64,000 nucleotides of DNA from Azadirachta indica (Eukaryota > Streptophyta > Magnoliopsida > Sapindales > Meliaceae): NCBI GenBank assembly GCA_022749755.1, contig CM040443.1:3759191-3823190 (forward strand), given 5' to 3'. Numbering within the stretch: the stretch's first letter is position 1; every line of letters begins with the position of its first letter. Below are positions 1-12,300 of this stretch, piece by piece. Both the position numbers and the translations under genes were made by a program. The notes beneath the pieces were generated by a model. The model saw only the letters and a program-made list of their open reading frames with translations, did not search any database and had not been told where the DNA came from.

Positions 1-506
1 AAAATAAGAACATATTAGTGAGTGCCAATAATGTTATCGGTTCGTTCACCCCCTTCGATCCTCAAGTTAGAACAAAATATACTGGAGAACTAATCTCAAA
101 AGATCAACAATAATAACAACAACAATTATTATGTGTATACAGTTATGAAGACAAGAGAGAGAGAATTGGTCAATAAAAGAATCCAATCCTTTGCTTGGGT
201 AAACTTGAGATTTATATAGGTGAGAGAAAATTAAGTTTACTATTAACATGTTATAATGGAATTTAAGCACCACTTGGTCTCTCACTCCCACATATTTACC
301 TTACTTGCTTTAAGGAGTAAAGTTTTCACCATCTATTATTTCACATGTCATTCTCTTATTGGTTATTATTGTGGTGGTCATTTATTGATACCTTTAAATT
401 ATTAACATGTAATCAAGTAATTTGTTTGTTAAGACTTAACTTTTTCTTTACTACGTAGCTTCACTATGGTTATCACGTATACATGAATGATCTTTCCTAA
501 AATATC

Positions 507-534
507 TATATATATATATATATATATATATATA
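507..534. repeat. TA dinucleotide microsatellite
   Basis: Uninterrupted alternating TA run of about 27 bases in intergenic DNA. Such tracts are usually length-polymorphic. Confidence 0.9.
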
Positions 535-2163
535 ACCTTTTGTTTTTGTTATTTTGTTTTTGAGTAATCAAATCTATGGCGTTGTTAGAGGGTCATCAAA
601 AAGGAATTTATTAATTTGATCTTTTAAGCAAAATTTGAGTCGAGAGAGAAGAAAAATTTAGTGCTGACTAAATATATTATTCTTTTTATTTTTTAACCAT
701 TTTATTATGGTATAGTTTTCATCATTTGTTCTCTTCAACATACGTGTGCCCTCTTTTCATTTTATATTAATTAATATTATGAAATTTGTATTATTTTAAA
801 AATATTTTAAATTTTATTATTAATATAACAGTTCGAACCTAAAATCGAGTAAATATTATCAAGATCGGGTTTTGATTTCGTCCTTTTCAACCTTAAGCAT
901 GTCTACTGGGCTAAGAAAAAACAAGACTTATAACCCAATACGGTGGGATGTAATAATTAATATTTTTTAACATTAATGAAGTAACATGGTACAGGTAGCA
1001 TTAATGGCTTTGAGTATTGATTCTTCTTGGTTGGTTAATTATTGTTTTACATATTCAGTAATTTGTTTTTACTTTATTATCATGATTATTTTCAATTGTA
1101 ATATTATTATACCATTCTTATGACTGTTTGTCATGTACTATGTAATACGCTATTTACACCAACTTAATTAACAACTGTGTAATCTGTAACTCTCTCAATT
1201 CTCGTAAATTTCTTGTGCACTAAAAAAAGAAATACAAAACTCAACAAGATTACATGCACTATTTACAAAAGTCCCAACTTACAACTTTTCTTTATTCTAC
1301 CCAAGAAAAGAATATAACATATAATGTATGGTTAGAGACTCCTATTTACTTAAGAGACAAATGTATCATCTATACATCATTGCCACCCAATGTGTTTATC
1401 AAGTTCAAAGAGCAACGAAAGTCACATTATATGCCACTACTTGATTCTTTTGGACAATCGTCCAAAAATTATAGTTCATCGAGACAATTGCAACTACTAA
1501 TTTCACACCTGTACAATTATTAACTTTCAATATTAATATTTACCCATTTTGTATTATCGATAACTGTGTTAATATGATACATTGAATAGAGAAAGCAAGC
1601 AGTTGAAGTGATAGATTTTATAATAAGGAAACATGTAAATAGATTAAAATCAGAAACAAAGTTAAATTAAAAAGTTACGACACCTTAATTTCAAATTTCA
1701 AATTTATCGGTGTAAGCTTAATCGCTTTGAGTTGTGTTTTAACAAGGTGAAAGAAAATAGTGTCAATTCAATTCTTTATGAACAAAACAAGAAAGTAGAC
1801 GTGCGCTGAACATCACCTGTTGATTGCGACTTGTCCCATAGCCGTCACTTCCTTTCCAAATAGTTTCCAGTAATCAACTAAAATTCTAAAAAGTGCAGAA
1901 GGTGAATGATTAATTTTATCCGAGCAGAAACTTCTGCAATTTCCTATTAACAAAACGATTTGTTTCAGCAACAAAAGTTTTTCAAGGAGAAAGAAAGAAA
2001 GACGGAAAGAGTAACAGCTATCGCGCAGAATTGAGTTTTCCACATAAGTGTAAGAGTTGATATAACAAGTGACAACAAAAAATGAATAGAGAACTCAATG
2101 GATTGCAAAGGAACTGAGAAGTTCCTCCTCCCATTTGTGCCCCCCAAGTACGTATGAAATGTC

Positions 2164-2186
2164 AAAAAAAAAAAAAAAAAAAAAAA
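2164..2186. repeat. Homopolymer A tract (T on the gene strand)
   Basis: Twenty-three consecutive A on the plus strand, about 100 bases beyond the stop codon of the minus-strand ALKBH10-like gene, so it would be oligo-U in that 3' UTR if transcribed. Confidence 0.85.
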
Positions 2187-2290
2187 TCCTGAATTTCGCC
2201 GATCTTTACACTTGCTTCTAACTCTTTGCAATTCGCAGCCTACTCCTTTTCCCTCTCACCATTACAATCCTCTCTCTCTCCCCCCCTCCT

Positions 2291-5200
2291 TTAAACTGCA
2301 CTAGCTATCTTGTTTGCCACAGTATTATCAACACTCTGATTCTGTTCTTCCTTTGTCACAGCTTTAACACTACCAGTTCCATCCACATTTCCATTGCAGT
2401 CTTGTTTCTCATCCAGAGAACCAACCGTCCGATTATTTGATTTTCCTGAACTATTTTCTTTCTCTGTCTCTGTAGTCTCAGTTGCAGTGATTGTTGGTTG
2501 TTGAGGAGATGGTGAACCGCCAGAACCTGGCGGAGGAAGGAAAACTCCAGTGCCAGGGACAGGAAGGCGAGGAGGAGGAGGATGCCTTGGTGGAGCTGCA
2601 GTCCATCCAGTTGAACCAGGTGGGATGGGAACTGGTGCAGGGAAAGGCATTGCTGGCGCAACTGGAGCATTAACAAAAAGTGGCTGAACACCATTTGGTG
2701 GTGGAATTTGTGCCCGAATTGATGGAGCTGGCAGTACTCCAGTTGTTGGAATCGGTGTATAATGCTTGGGACCAGTAGGATGCCGAATATGATTTGGAGA
2801 TCTACCAGGTGGTGGACCCCAGTGAGGTGAAGGGGCTACCGCTGATGAAGGAAGACGTTGGCCATCACTTGGAATTAATTTCCTGGGTTGACATTTAGTA
2901 AATGTAACCAGAATCCGTTGTTTTCGGATAGAAGAAATGGCATGTTTGGCAAAATCCGCAGATTTTCCTTCCATCACAAGTAGAGATCTGTATTGACACA
3001 AGATAGAGAGAATAACATAAATGTAAGGCCTTAAGGAAGGATCAGAAAAAATAAATAAAAGAACCAATAAATAAAAAACATTAACTGCTGATGTGGAGTG
3101 ATTAAATATCATAATCATAAACATGTTTAAGGCTTCATTCTAAATCAAGGCTTTAAAAGAGGACTTTGATTCATTGTTAAACAAGAGGCAGGCAGGATGG
3201 CAAAGTAGATTCAGGATTATGTTCTACCACCCAGGAAAAGCCAAGATGATAGCAGCTGCCTCAAGTGGAGAAAGTTTATGGGATGCACTGCACCGTTCAG
3301 ATATATAGAAAAATTTTAAAGCGCCTAGAGTAACTTGGCATTGAGATTGTGAGGATATGACTGAGAGAACTCAATGTAGTGCCCTCACTTAAACATCATA
3401 AAGGAAGCCTCAACTGCATATAGACAAAATTTCAGAGAGTCTGAAAAATGTTTAACAATACTATGTCATGTTTTTTACATAGTATAACAAAGCTATTCTA
3501 TCTTGGGGCCATCGATAAAAGAATGCTTTTCAGAATGCCACTACAGACTCCAGACCAAGAGATGCTTAATACCAGCTGGCTTTATGACTATAGATAAATA
3601 ATCGACTTTTAAGCTACTTCCAGATCTTGCCCTAGTTTTGATGCGCATCAAACACATGGTATCTTCTGCTAGAAAATGAACAGTGGACACCAGTATTCAC
3701 AAACAGCAAAAAGCAGAGAAAGGCAAAGAAAGAGGAGTAAAATAATAAATACCCAGGTGCAAGAGAAAGCTTGAGAGTGCCTCTATAATCCCCGGGATGG
3801 TCTACTCCAATCATCCGGCCAAAAGTCATGTCACATTCTGTCAGGAACAGGACACAAACAGGCCTTCCGAACCAAGGTGGCCACATATGAGGCTGTGAGT
3901 GATCACCCTGCAGCATCATCAAAATCTTAGCTTGCTTTCATTTTTGCACATTTATATTAAAGCATTAAACAGATTATCAAAATTTACAACCTCATTAAAG
4001 ACATCAATGACACAAGATTCTGGCTTTACTGTCATGATTTGCGTGCTAACCAGACGTTCAATAACATCTTGCAGCAATGAAGGAATTGGTTCTATTCTCC
4101 GGTCTGCAAAAATTGTTCATAAGAAATTGCCAAACAAGATTTAATATCATAAACAAAAACTAAGGAAACGAAAGCAAAGTGCTATAGTCATTTATCCAAA
4201 AGAAAGTCTCTGGCTGTGGAACTTGCCTTTTGAGGTCCCCGAAGCATTTTCATCTTCAGGAGGTGCATCAACAACAGGCAGACCCAACTGAATCGTCTCC
4301 CTTCCATGTCCCTTCATGGGCCTCTTCGAGACCATATATGCCTGACCTGCTTCTTGTTGAACAACAATTAAGCAACTGTTAACATTTTACTATAAAATTA
4401 TTTTTCAATTTAAAGGCATCAGAACCAGCTAGTAATAATCCTTTAAAAACAGGATGAGATACTAGAAACTAAAACACACACAGGCACAATAAATAAATGT
4501 TGAATGTCACTCACATGCGCACAGGTGACTTTGCAACAGTTTATTATCAAAGCTGAAGTTTTAGTACTCAGGAAAATAATAGTGGGAGCAGCAATTGAAG
4601 CAAATTCAAGCTTTTGCTTTGGCTTTTGAGAGTTCACACTGCAGACATAACGAACTTCTGGATTCAAAGCACACAATAACGTAATAAACTGTACAAGCCA
4701 ATGTCACTATAAACTGTTTTCAACACTGGAAGAAAGCCTAACACACCACTTCAAATCAACCCTAGCTAATATCCTTGTAAACCTAGCACAAAACTCTTGA
4801 CAATAAAAAGTTAATAGACTCTGGCCAAAACACCTAAATGACTTCCCTTTTGTTGACACAAAGAACAAACTTTCAAACCTACAGGCACAAATAGCAAAGA
4901 TAAATTGTCAAATCAGAATCCTGGAACATTTCAGGAGTAATACAGCTGCTATATACCAAGAGCACATAGATACAGAAGATCTGGCCACATAAGTGCAGGT
5001 TCAATACTTGTGGCTTTATGGAAAACAGTGATAGGATGGTGCAGATGTTGTGCTACCATACTAACTGCATGAGCATGAGTTACGCAGTTTTACATATATA
5101 CCATTTAAAAGCTTAAAAGATAAAGAAAAGAGAACGATTCAAGCCAAAAGCCCCAAGAAACAATATTTATTTGGTCAATGCTGCTCAAAGAAAAAGCCAC

Positions 5201-7817
5201 CATGACCTGTCACAAGAATCATTTGACCATCATCACCCGCAATTCAAATATCCCCATTTTTTTTTATCAGAAACAAATTACTTTGCCATTGATAAGAAAA
5301 CAGCAGAAAATTGTGAAGGAGAAGTACAACTAGATTACTCATATTCAGCACCCAGCAATATTATTTCGAGCAATCTTGTTTGTGGATCCATTCTCAAAAC
5401 CTTAGTAGTCACTCCAGGACCAAGGGGTTGAGATCAATACATACAATAGACAAAAATTATATCAAATGAATAGGTGTATCAAAATGTAAACTCTCATATT
5501 CAAATCTTTGCACCATTACAACTGAGACCCATGCCCCTATTTAATAGCTGTTAAGAACATGTCACTGCAACCAAGAACAGATGGAACCCACAATCGTATA
5601 ATATATAATAAAATTATTCAAGAAAGTGAAATTTCAGGATTTTGATTGGAAAATAAGACGTAATAAAAAGAAAATTCCCAAACTAACCAAGGCCTTTAGC
5701 AACTATAAATTACTCAGAAGAGATCAGCCAAAATATAAACGACACTTGACGCATCCTCATTGGAAAAATTCAGGGTCCAAGTCTTGAACCTGTTACAGAT
5801 AGCATTAGGTAAAGGGTGGGAGCCACCTATTGGATGGAGCTTAGGATTAGGCATGTACGGTGTACCATTGGGTAATGTGTTTACTCAATGTAGGTGGGCT
5901 GCCTCAACCAATAGTAAATTGTCCATGCAAACAATTAGGGGTTGAATAACCTCTAAAGATGCAACAAAAATATGCATATATAATAGTAGGAATGATGACA
6001 TAAGAAGATGACAATCAGTTTCACAGGACAGTTACAAGAAAGTTTGCACGCTGTGTTAGCTTATGTTAAAATCCTATGTAATTACCAGCAGGGCAGCAAA
6101 AAGACGGATCTAGATGATATCAGACTCACCCAAATGTTTACTTAAACCACAATTCATTATGATAATATATGAATTTACATATTCTTATTTACTTAAACTT
6201 CCTAGGCATGTAACTGCCTCTAATACTACTCATATTACAACTAGATATGCATCCAAATTTATAGAGGCAAAAATAATTAGAAGTCAGTGAACTTGCCTTG
6301 AATTTGTCCTCTTCTCCCCGCTGATCTCAAATCATGAACCAGTGAAACAAGTTTTGACACTTCCAAGTTGCCACACACTTCTCCATACAATTTCAGTCCA
6401 TCAACCACATTAACCTTAAAGATAAAAATAAGCAGAGCTTAGAAGAATAAGAAACAAGAGAAATAGTAATTATATAAAAGAAATAAATCAATTCATGCTA
6501 CCATCTTTCCATCCAACATCTCTGAACCAGCAAAAGTTTTTGGAGCTGTGGTTAGATTCTGCTTCTCATTCTGATTATGGACGGAATGTGAATCATTCTC
6601 TAGGGAAACATATTACAAGATTCAAATAAGTGAAAAAACAATATAAGCTAAAGAAAAATTGTTATGCCCACAAAAACAATCATGCAAGCTCACATGCATA
6701 ACAATGTGTGTATAATTTGCTATGCTTAGTGCACAATTAATCACAGTTGAAATGAAACATTTCATGAAGATAAAGCAACAGTGTATTATGTAGCCCCTCC
6801 AAATCAAAATGAAAATTAACCTAATGATAATAACCCCCCATACTGTACTCACAAAATCCCCATTCCATTTGTAGTTAAAGAACCATACAAGGAGTTGAAC
6901 GCGCCACCCCCAAGCCAAAAAGAAAAGAAAAGGTCATACCTTTTGGGCTTGATCTGCAGCCATCATCCAATGCCTTAGCTTTTGGTTCTGAATTGCCAAC
7001 TTTGCTGGTTTCAGAACCCCCTGAACTTTTTGAGCTTCCATCCTCATGAGGTTTCACAGCAACATCTGCGTATATTCAATGAAACAAGAAGTTAATCGCT
7101 ACACATACATTTTAATACACAAACAAAAGATTTTCCAGCCAAATTTGCAAGAAAGTTCCTGAAAAGATACTTTCTTAATCTGCTCACAAGCTAAATTACC
7201 GCAAATAAAACAAATTCTAGTTTCCTAATTTGAGAAAACATAACCATACAAGAAACGTACAAATTTGGCAACAAAAGATCATTCTTCGTAAACACAAAAG
7301 TCAGTTATCCAGTCAATAACATAAACGAAACTGAAAATAAAATCCAATCTCCAAACAATTCACCCAAATTAAAACCAACAAAAAAAAAGTTACCTTTTTT
7401 ATCCTCTACCGATTTAGTGTCCAAAGCCGAAGAATTGGAATCCAACCCATGATTATCCACACTGGAATTATGCAAATCCTTCCTAACATAACTAGATCTC
7501 TTAGTTCTATTAACCTGATGATCATAATACCTCTGTTGTCTTCTCCAAGTCACTTGTTGCAAAGCCAACATTACCTCTGCAATAGAAAAATACTGCTGCA
7601 AATGAAGCACAGAATTCCAATTACACCTCCTCTGCTGAATACAATTTATCGCGAAATCATACTCCCCCGGTTCCCCCACTACACGCAAGTGATTACACAG
7701 CGAGTCAATAATCGCGTTAGCCGCCGCAAACTCACTGCGCAACCACGACAGAAACCCGTCTTCGGCGAACTGCATTTTCTCGCCGTGTAAAACCACATTT
7801 CCCGATGGCATTGCCAT
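2291..7817 (-). CDS. ALKBH10-type AlkB-like (2OG-Fe(II) oxygenase fold) protein with proline-rich tail
   Basis: Eight coding exons on the minus strand: 7817-7394, 7065-6940, 6599-6502, 6414-6297, 4346-4227, 4103-3991, 3907-3753 and 2987-2291, giving 616 residues. The N-terminus begins MAMPSGNVV and has the conserved helical segment with [21 protein letters not shown] low-complexity linker follows (about 80-215), then the AlkB-like core (about 217-415) and a Pro-rich C-terminus. Plant ALKBH9/10 proteins include mRNA m6A demethylases. The nearest relative I recall is Arabidopsis At1g14710, annotated as a hydroxyproline-rich glycoprotein and related to ALKBH10B. The core keeps H340 and the distal H400 and R409, but the usual acid of the HxD motif is W342 (HMW), so demethylase activity is doubtful. 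Introns 4 (4347-6296) and 5 (4104-4226) start with GC, in the context AAG|GCAAGT. The start was chosen as the first ATG of the conserved N-terminus. Confidence 0.93.
4347..6296 (-). other. Long (1.95 kb) GC-AG intron of the ALKBH10-like gene
   Basis: The intron lies between exon ends CAAG|GCAAGT (6297) and GCAG|GTCAGG (4346). Open frames inside it on the plus strand (5171-5431 and 5760-5945) have no recognisable product. The part around 5765-5945 is less AT-rich than its surroundings and may be a transposon relic, but no ends were found. Confidence 0.75.
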
Positions 7818-8110
7818 TTTTTATATTAAAAAAAAAAAACAATCTTTAACTCCAAATTCCACCGCCACTACACATCCAAATTAAAAATTCAGATAGATCT
7901 ACGCTGTCAATACCAAATCCCACATAATTAACAACGAAATCTAAGAGAATTTCAGAGATCTGAGATCTGAGAGAGATCTAGGGCTTGTAAAATTTTTGGC
8001 TTATTGAACACGCATATGTATGGTCATAAATGGTGGCTACAATTTACAAGCTCTTCCAAACTCTTTTAGTTAGTTTTTACTTCTCTCTCTAGTTAGACCT
8101 CGAGTGTTTC
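7818..8110 (-). promoter_or_regulatory. 5' leader and proximal promoter of the ALKBH10-like gene
   Basis: This is the sequence directly upstream of the minus-strand ATG at 7817. It carries TC/GA-rich runs (GAGAGATCTAGGG-type and CTCTCTCT) typical of plant leaders. No convincing TATA box was seen. The transcription start was not determined. Confidence 0.4.
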
Positions 8111-9310
8111 GAGTTTTTGAGTGTGAACCGGACCGCTTTGGAATATTGTCAAAATTCTAGGCTATTTTCGTCATTTTACAATTATAATTTCGGATTTAAT
8201 CCCCAATTTTAAAAATTACCACTGTAATTTATCTTATCCTTTTCAATCTGCAAAATTCAATTTTCAAAAATTTGATTTTTAATTTTGTTTACATTTTAGA
8301 TAAAACTTTAATTTTAAAATGATAACGAGTATAAAAAGAAAAAGTGTGTAAATTGTGATAGAGAAATTTAATAACTTAATACGTGTCATCTAATGAATTT
8401 CATTTTTTATATTATAAGTAATGCATATTTTGACTATGTATTTTAGCAGTAATTTAATTAATAAAAAAATAAATACTAAAATATATAATTTAATTAATAA
8501 AAAAAAAAAATACTAAAATATATATCTATTTTTTCTAATATTATAACCTTATAATTTAAGGATGTAAAACATCACGTCTACTGAAAATTTAAATAGAGCA
8601 GTTATAATATACTTATTTCAAAAATCTACCTACCCATACTATATATGCTATTTAACCTCAGGTCAAAATGTACAAGAGGAAGTGGGATGAATTTTATTCT
8701 AAATATATTTATTACAGTTTATTATTATATTTATTTTATTCAGAATAATTATAAAATTTTTTTATGTTAAGTTAAAAGGTAAATACTTTTAAAACATAAG
8801 ACTCAACTATATATCCCTATTATAAAAAAAATAGAAATTTGATTTTGGTTAAATAAAAATAGAATTTTACATAAAAATAAATTAAAAAAAAGTAGTATAT
8901 TGAATAATAAAATTTATTTATTATAATACGTGTTACATCATAAATTATACTTTTTATATTATAAGTGATGCAAATGTTGAATTTTTTAGCAATTATGCAA
9001 AAATCTTACAAAAATAAAATATTTAATTTGTTAAATAATTTTTCTTAAAAAATGTGCTCTAAAACTTTTTTATCATTTATTAGTTAGATTTATAATTTTT
9101 TAAGATATTGGTTGCCATTAATAATTGTACCTTTTTGTTTTAATTAAAAATATAATCCCCTAATTTAACTAGACCGGTGTTTAGACTAGTCTAGACATTA
9201 ATGAATTTAACTGACCTTATCCTTTTTACATTAATATATAATGCTAACTATTTTTCTTATGTTATATATATATTTTATTTTTTGTTTTTTTTTTATTTTT
9301 TTTTAAACTA

Positions 9311-9332
9311 TTATATATATATATATATATAT
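9311..9332. repeat. TA microsatellite
   Basis: About eleven TA units in intergenic DNA. Confidence 0.85.
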
Positions 9333-12300
9333 TACTTTTAAGTTCATTAAAATTTTAATATGACTAGATGTTTAATTTCTTTTATAATTAACATGTAATC
9401 AAACAAAAATATATTAATGTCCAAACCAGGAATAATAATTATCAATTAATTCGAGGTTGACCATATTTCATACTTTTAATGCTAATATATAAATGAATAA
9501 CATAGCTCAATAGAATTCACGAGAATTTTAGAGCTAGCTAGTTGATACAGTGTTGCGATAGAATTTTGAGTTTTTTAAAATAAAAATATTAGAGATTCTA
9601 ACAAAAATGTATTTATCTAAAATTTATCTAGATAAAAAACTATTTTTTTTGCATTTTTACTTAATTTTATCTAAAACACATTTTTAACTTTAAATTCTTC
9701 TATTTATAAGATATATTAATCTTAATTTTTAAATTTTGAAATATTACATTTATAATATTTATTCACATTTTTTTTCCAATGAATGACTGAAAAACAATTT
9801 ACTGATCCAATTATAATCTCTTTACATAAATAAGCAAAGCATTCAAAGCCAATATCACGAACAGTAAAGTTTTATATGATCTTTCTATCTAGGTGCAAGT
9901 AGTCCCCATCTTCATAAATATGTCTATTTTACCGAGCGTCACTCCTACCACGACATGTTGAAAAGATAAATATGATGCTTGCAAACGTATTTAAGTGGGA
10001 TTAAATATATTTTAGTAAGGAGTGAATTGTGGATAAGGAATATTTTCGAAAAGAAATCAATGGTTTATGGGCTCCCTAGTCCTAGAGCGCAATCCAGAAA
10101 TATTGAAGAATATTTGAGAGAATTTTCTAAAGAATATTGTGATGATAAAAAAAATCAGTGGAAATCTCTTCAATATTTATTTCTATACCTGCCTTTTTTT
10201 AGGGGTAGGCAACCATTATGTGATATAGGAAATACATTTAATACAAAACTTAATAAGTATACCACTTCTACGAGTTGTTTCATGGCATAAATAAACTCGC
10301 ACACTCAAAAAATCCATTGGACAGGCGGATTTACATCACTTACAACACAAAAAATAAATAAATAAATAAATAAAAGATATTATCATTAAGTATTTTCTAT
10401 GCCCTTTATGTACATTATTTAGTTATTTAAGATATGTTGCAAAATACTTTTAATTTTTATTTTATTGTTACATTTTGATCAAATTTTTTGATTAATATTA
10501 TGAGTTTTTTAAATCTAAATAAATTAATCTATGTGAAAAACGATACATAGAGTTTTTAAAATAATATGAAGCATAATAATATTTATAATTTTTGAGATGT
10601 TTTGGTGTAAATAATATTCAATTTTTCTTATTAAATTAATAACAAATTACTAAATTTATTCTTGAATTAATAAGAAATTATTCAATTAAAAAATATATAT
10701 TACATTAAAAATAATTTTAGCGTAATGAAATTAAGAAGTAACAAAATTTTTAATATAATATTTTGCAATAACATATCCGAATTAATAGTTTGAAGTAATT
10801 AACATAGATAATTAATAGTAAAATTCTAATCTAAAATTATTCTAAGAACATATTCAATCAAATAAATATTGTATTTGTATTATTATCACACATTATTTAA
10901 ATATGTTTTATCATTTTATAAAATTTGAAAATAGCATTCAAAGAATACATCAAATATATTTTTAAATATTAAACATACTAAATATACAATCTAAATTTTT
11001 TAACTGCAACCTAATTTTCTAAAATAATTTTCAAAATGCGAAACAAAAAGTGCCCAATGCATTAATTTACTTGCACTCTATCAAGTTCAATAAAAAAAAT
11101 GAAAGGAGTTACATTAAAATTTATTAAAAAAATAATTTTCGTTTATTTTTGGTTATTATAACAATAATATATAATTAAGTTAAAAATTGTATTGTTTTGA
11201 TTAATCCTCAAATATTAAATAGGAAATATATTAATCAGATTCCTCTCTTTCTTCTTTTTTTTCTTTTCATTTTATTCATTTTATTTCTTCTTAAATTAGT
11301 CCTTTTCTTTTCGATATAAAATTTTCACCATTATTAATTAAAAAAAATTTATGTTATATTTCAACTAGTACTGGTAGCTAACATCACTCATTTTATAAAA
11401 AAAATATGTACAGGTAACATAGCTATCTAATGCTATGAGTTTGATATCATAAAGTAAATCATATCAAATAATAAATTAAAATTATAGCATACATTCATAA
11501 TTTATAGGAAGTAAAATTGTTCATATTTTATAATAATTCAAGGTCGAATTATTTTGACGCAACATTGACTACTTACTAAGACACATAACATTTGTAAAAT
11601 ATGATGTAGAATCTTGAAAAACTTTTAAAAATGGATAAAACATTTTTAATTAGGCAATTTAGAAATTTCATTAACATTTTTTTAGCCAAGTATACTTACA
11701 TTTGAATAAAATACCTTTCCTATTGTGTTTTAAAGACTTTTTCTTTTTAATTTCATCTTTAAACTCACATGCTATTTTTAAATTTTTTTTGGGATATTAC
11801 AAATTTACTAATATATACATTATAATTGTATTGATATATGATAGTTATATCTTAAAAATTTATATGTGTACAGTGTGATATCTGTTCTCAACTTAGAGAG
11901 AATTCTACCTATACTACTAATATCATGGGACATCCACAATATTTTTAAATTTAATATACTTAGTTATTTTGATTTTAACTAAATTGTGTATAATAGTAAC
12001 TTAATAATCGATTTCTTTCTAAAAAATAGGAGAGATGATAAAAAAAAAAACAAGTGTCAAGGATATTTTGATCGAATATGTGCATATTTGACTTAAAAAA
12101 TAATAAAATTTCAAAGTTCATTACAACTAAAAATGACCCAAAATTTTGCTTATTCCTAAAAAAATTTTCTAAAATCTTAGTCCTAATTTTGGTGCTATAA
12201 AAATATAATAAATATACATGGTTTAATAATTAATATATAGTCCTATGGAAGGTGAAACATATCTAATTTTATTTGTTGGTTGTACTTTTTTTTCTCTTAT

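Larger units (their letters stand above)
1..2290. other. AT-rich intergenic DNA, 3' flank of the ALKBH10-like gene
   Basis: No coding region could be supported here. The open frames are short, uninterpretable and lack codon structure. The stretch holds a TA microsatellite near 508-534, a 23-base A tract at 2164-2186 and a CT-rich run just before 2291. The last few hundred bases probably include the 3' UTR of the minus-strand gene that ends at 2291, but no polyadenylation site was assigned. Confidence 0.6.

Noticed and set aside
2356..2694. Second minus-strand frame and antisense frame over the last ALKBH10-like exon
   Set aside because: They are shadows of the proline-rich coding sequence in other frames.
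3908..3930. miR172-like string (GATTTTGATGATGCTGCAG on the minus strand)
   Set aside because: It coincides with the 3' end and acceptor of intron 6 and no pairing arm was seen nearby, so chance similarity is likely.
5171..5431. 86-codon frame inside the long intron of the ALKBH10-like gene
   Set aside because: No recognisable product and no support as an alternative exon.
9979..10290. 103-codon open frame on the plus strand
   Set aside because: No domain, signal or family resemblance was recognised, and it lies in AT-rich gene-free DNA without splice partners; chance or transposon debris is more likely.
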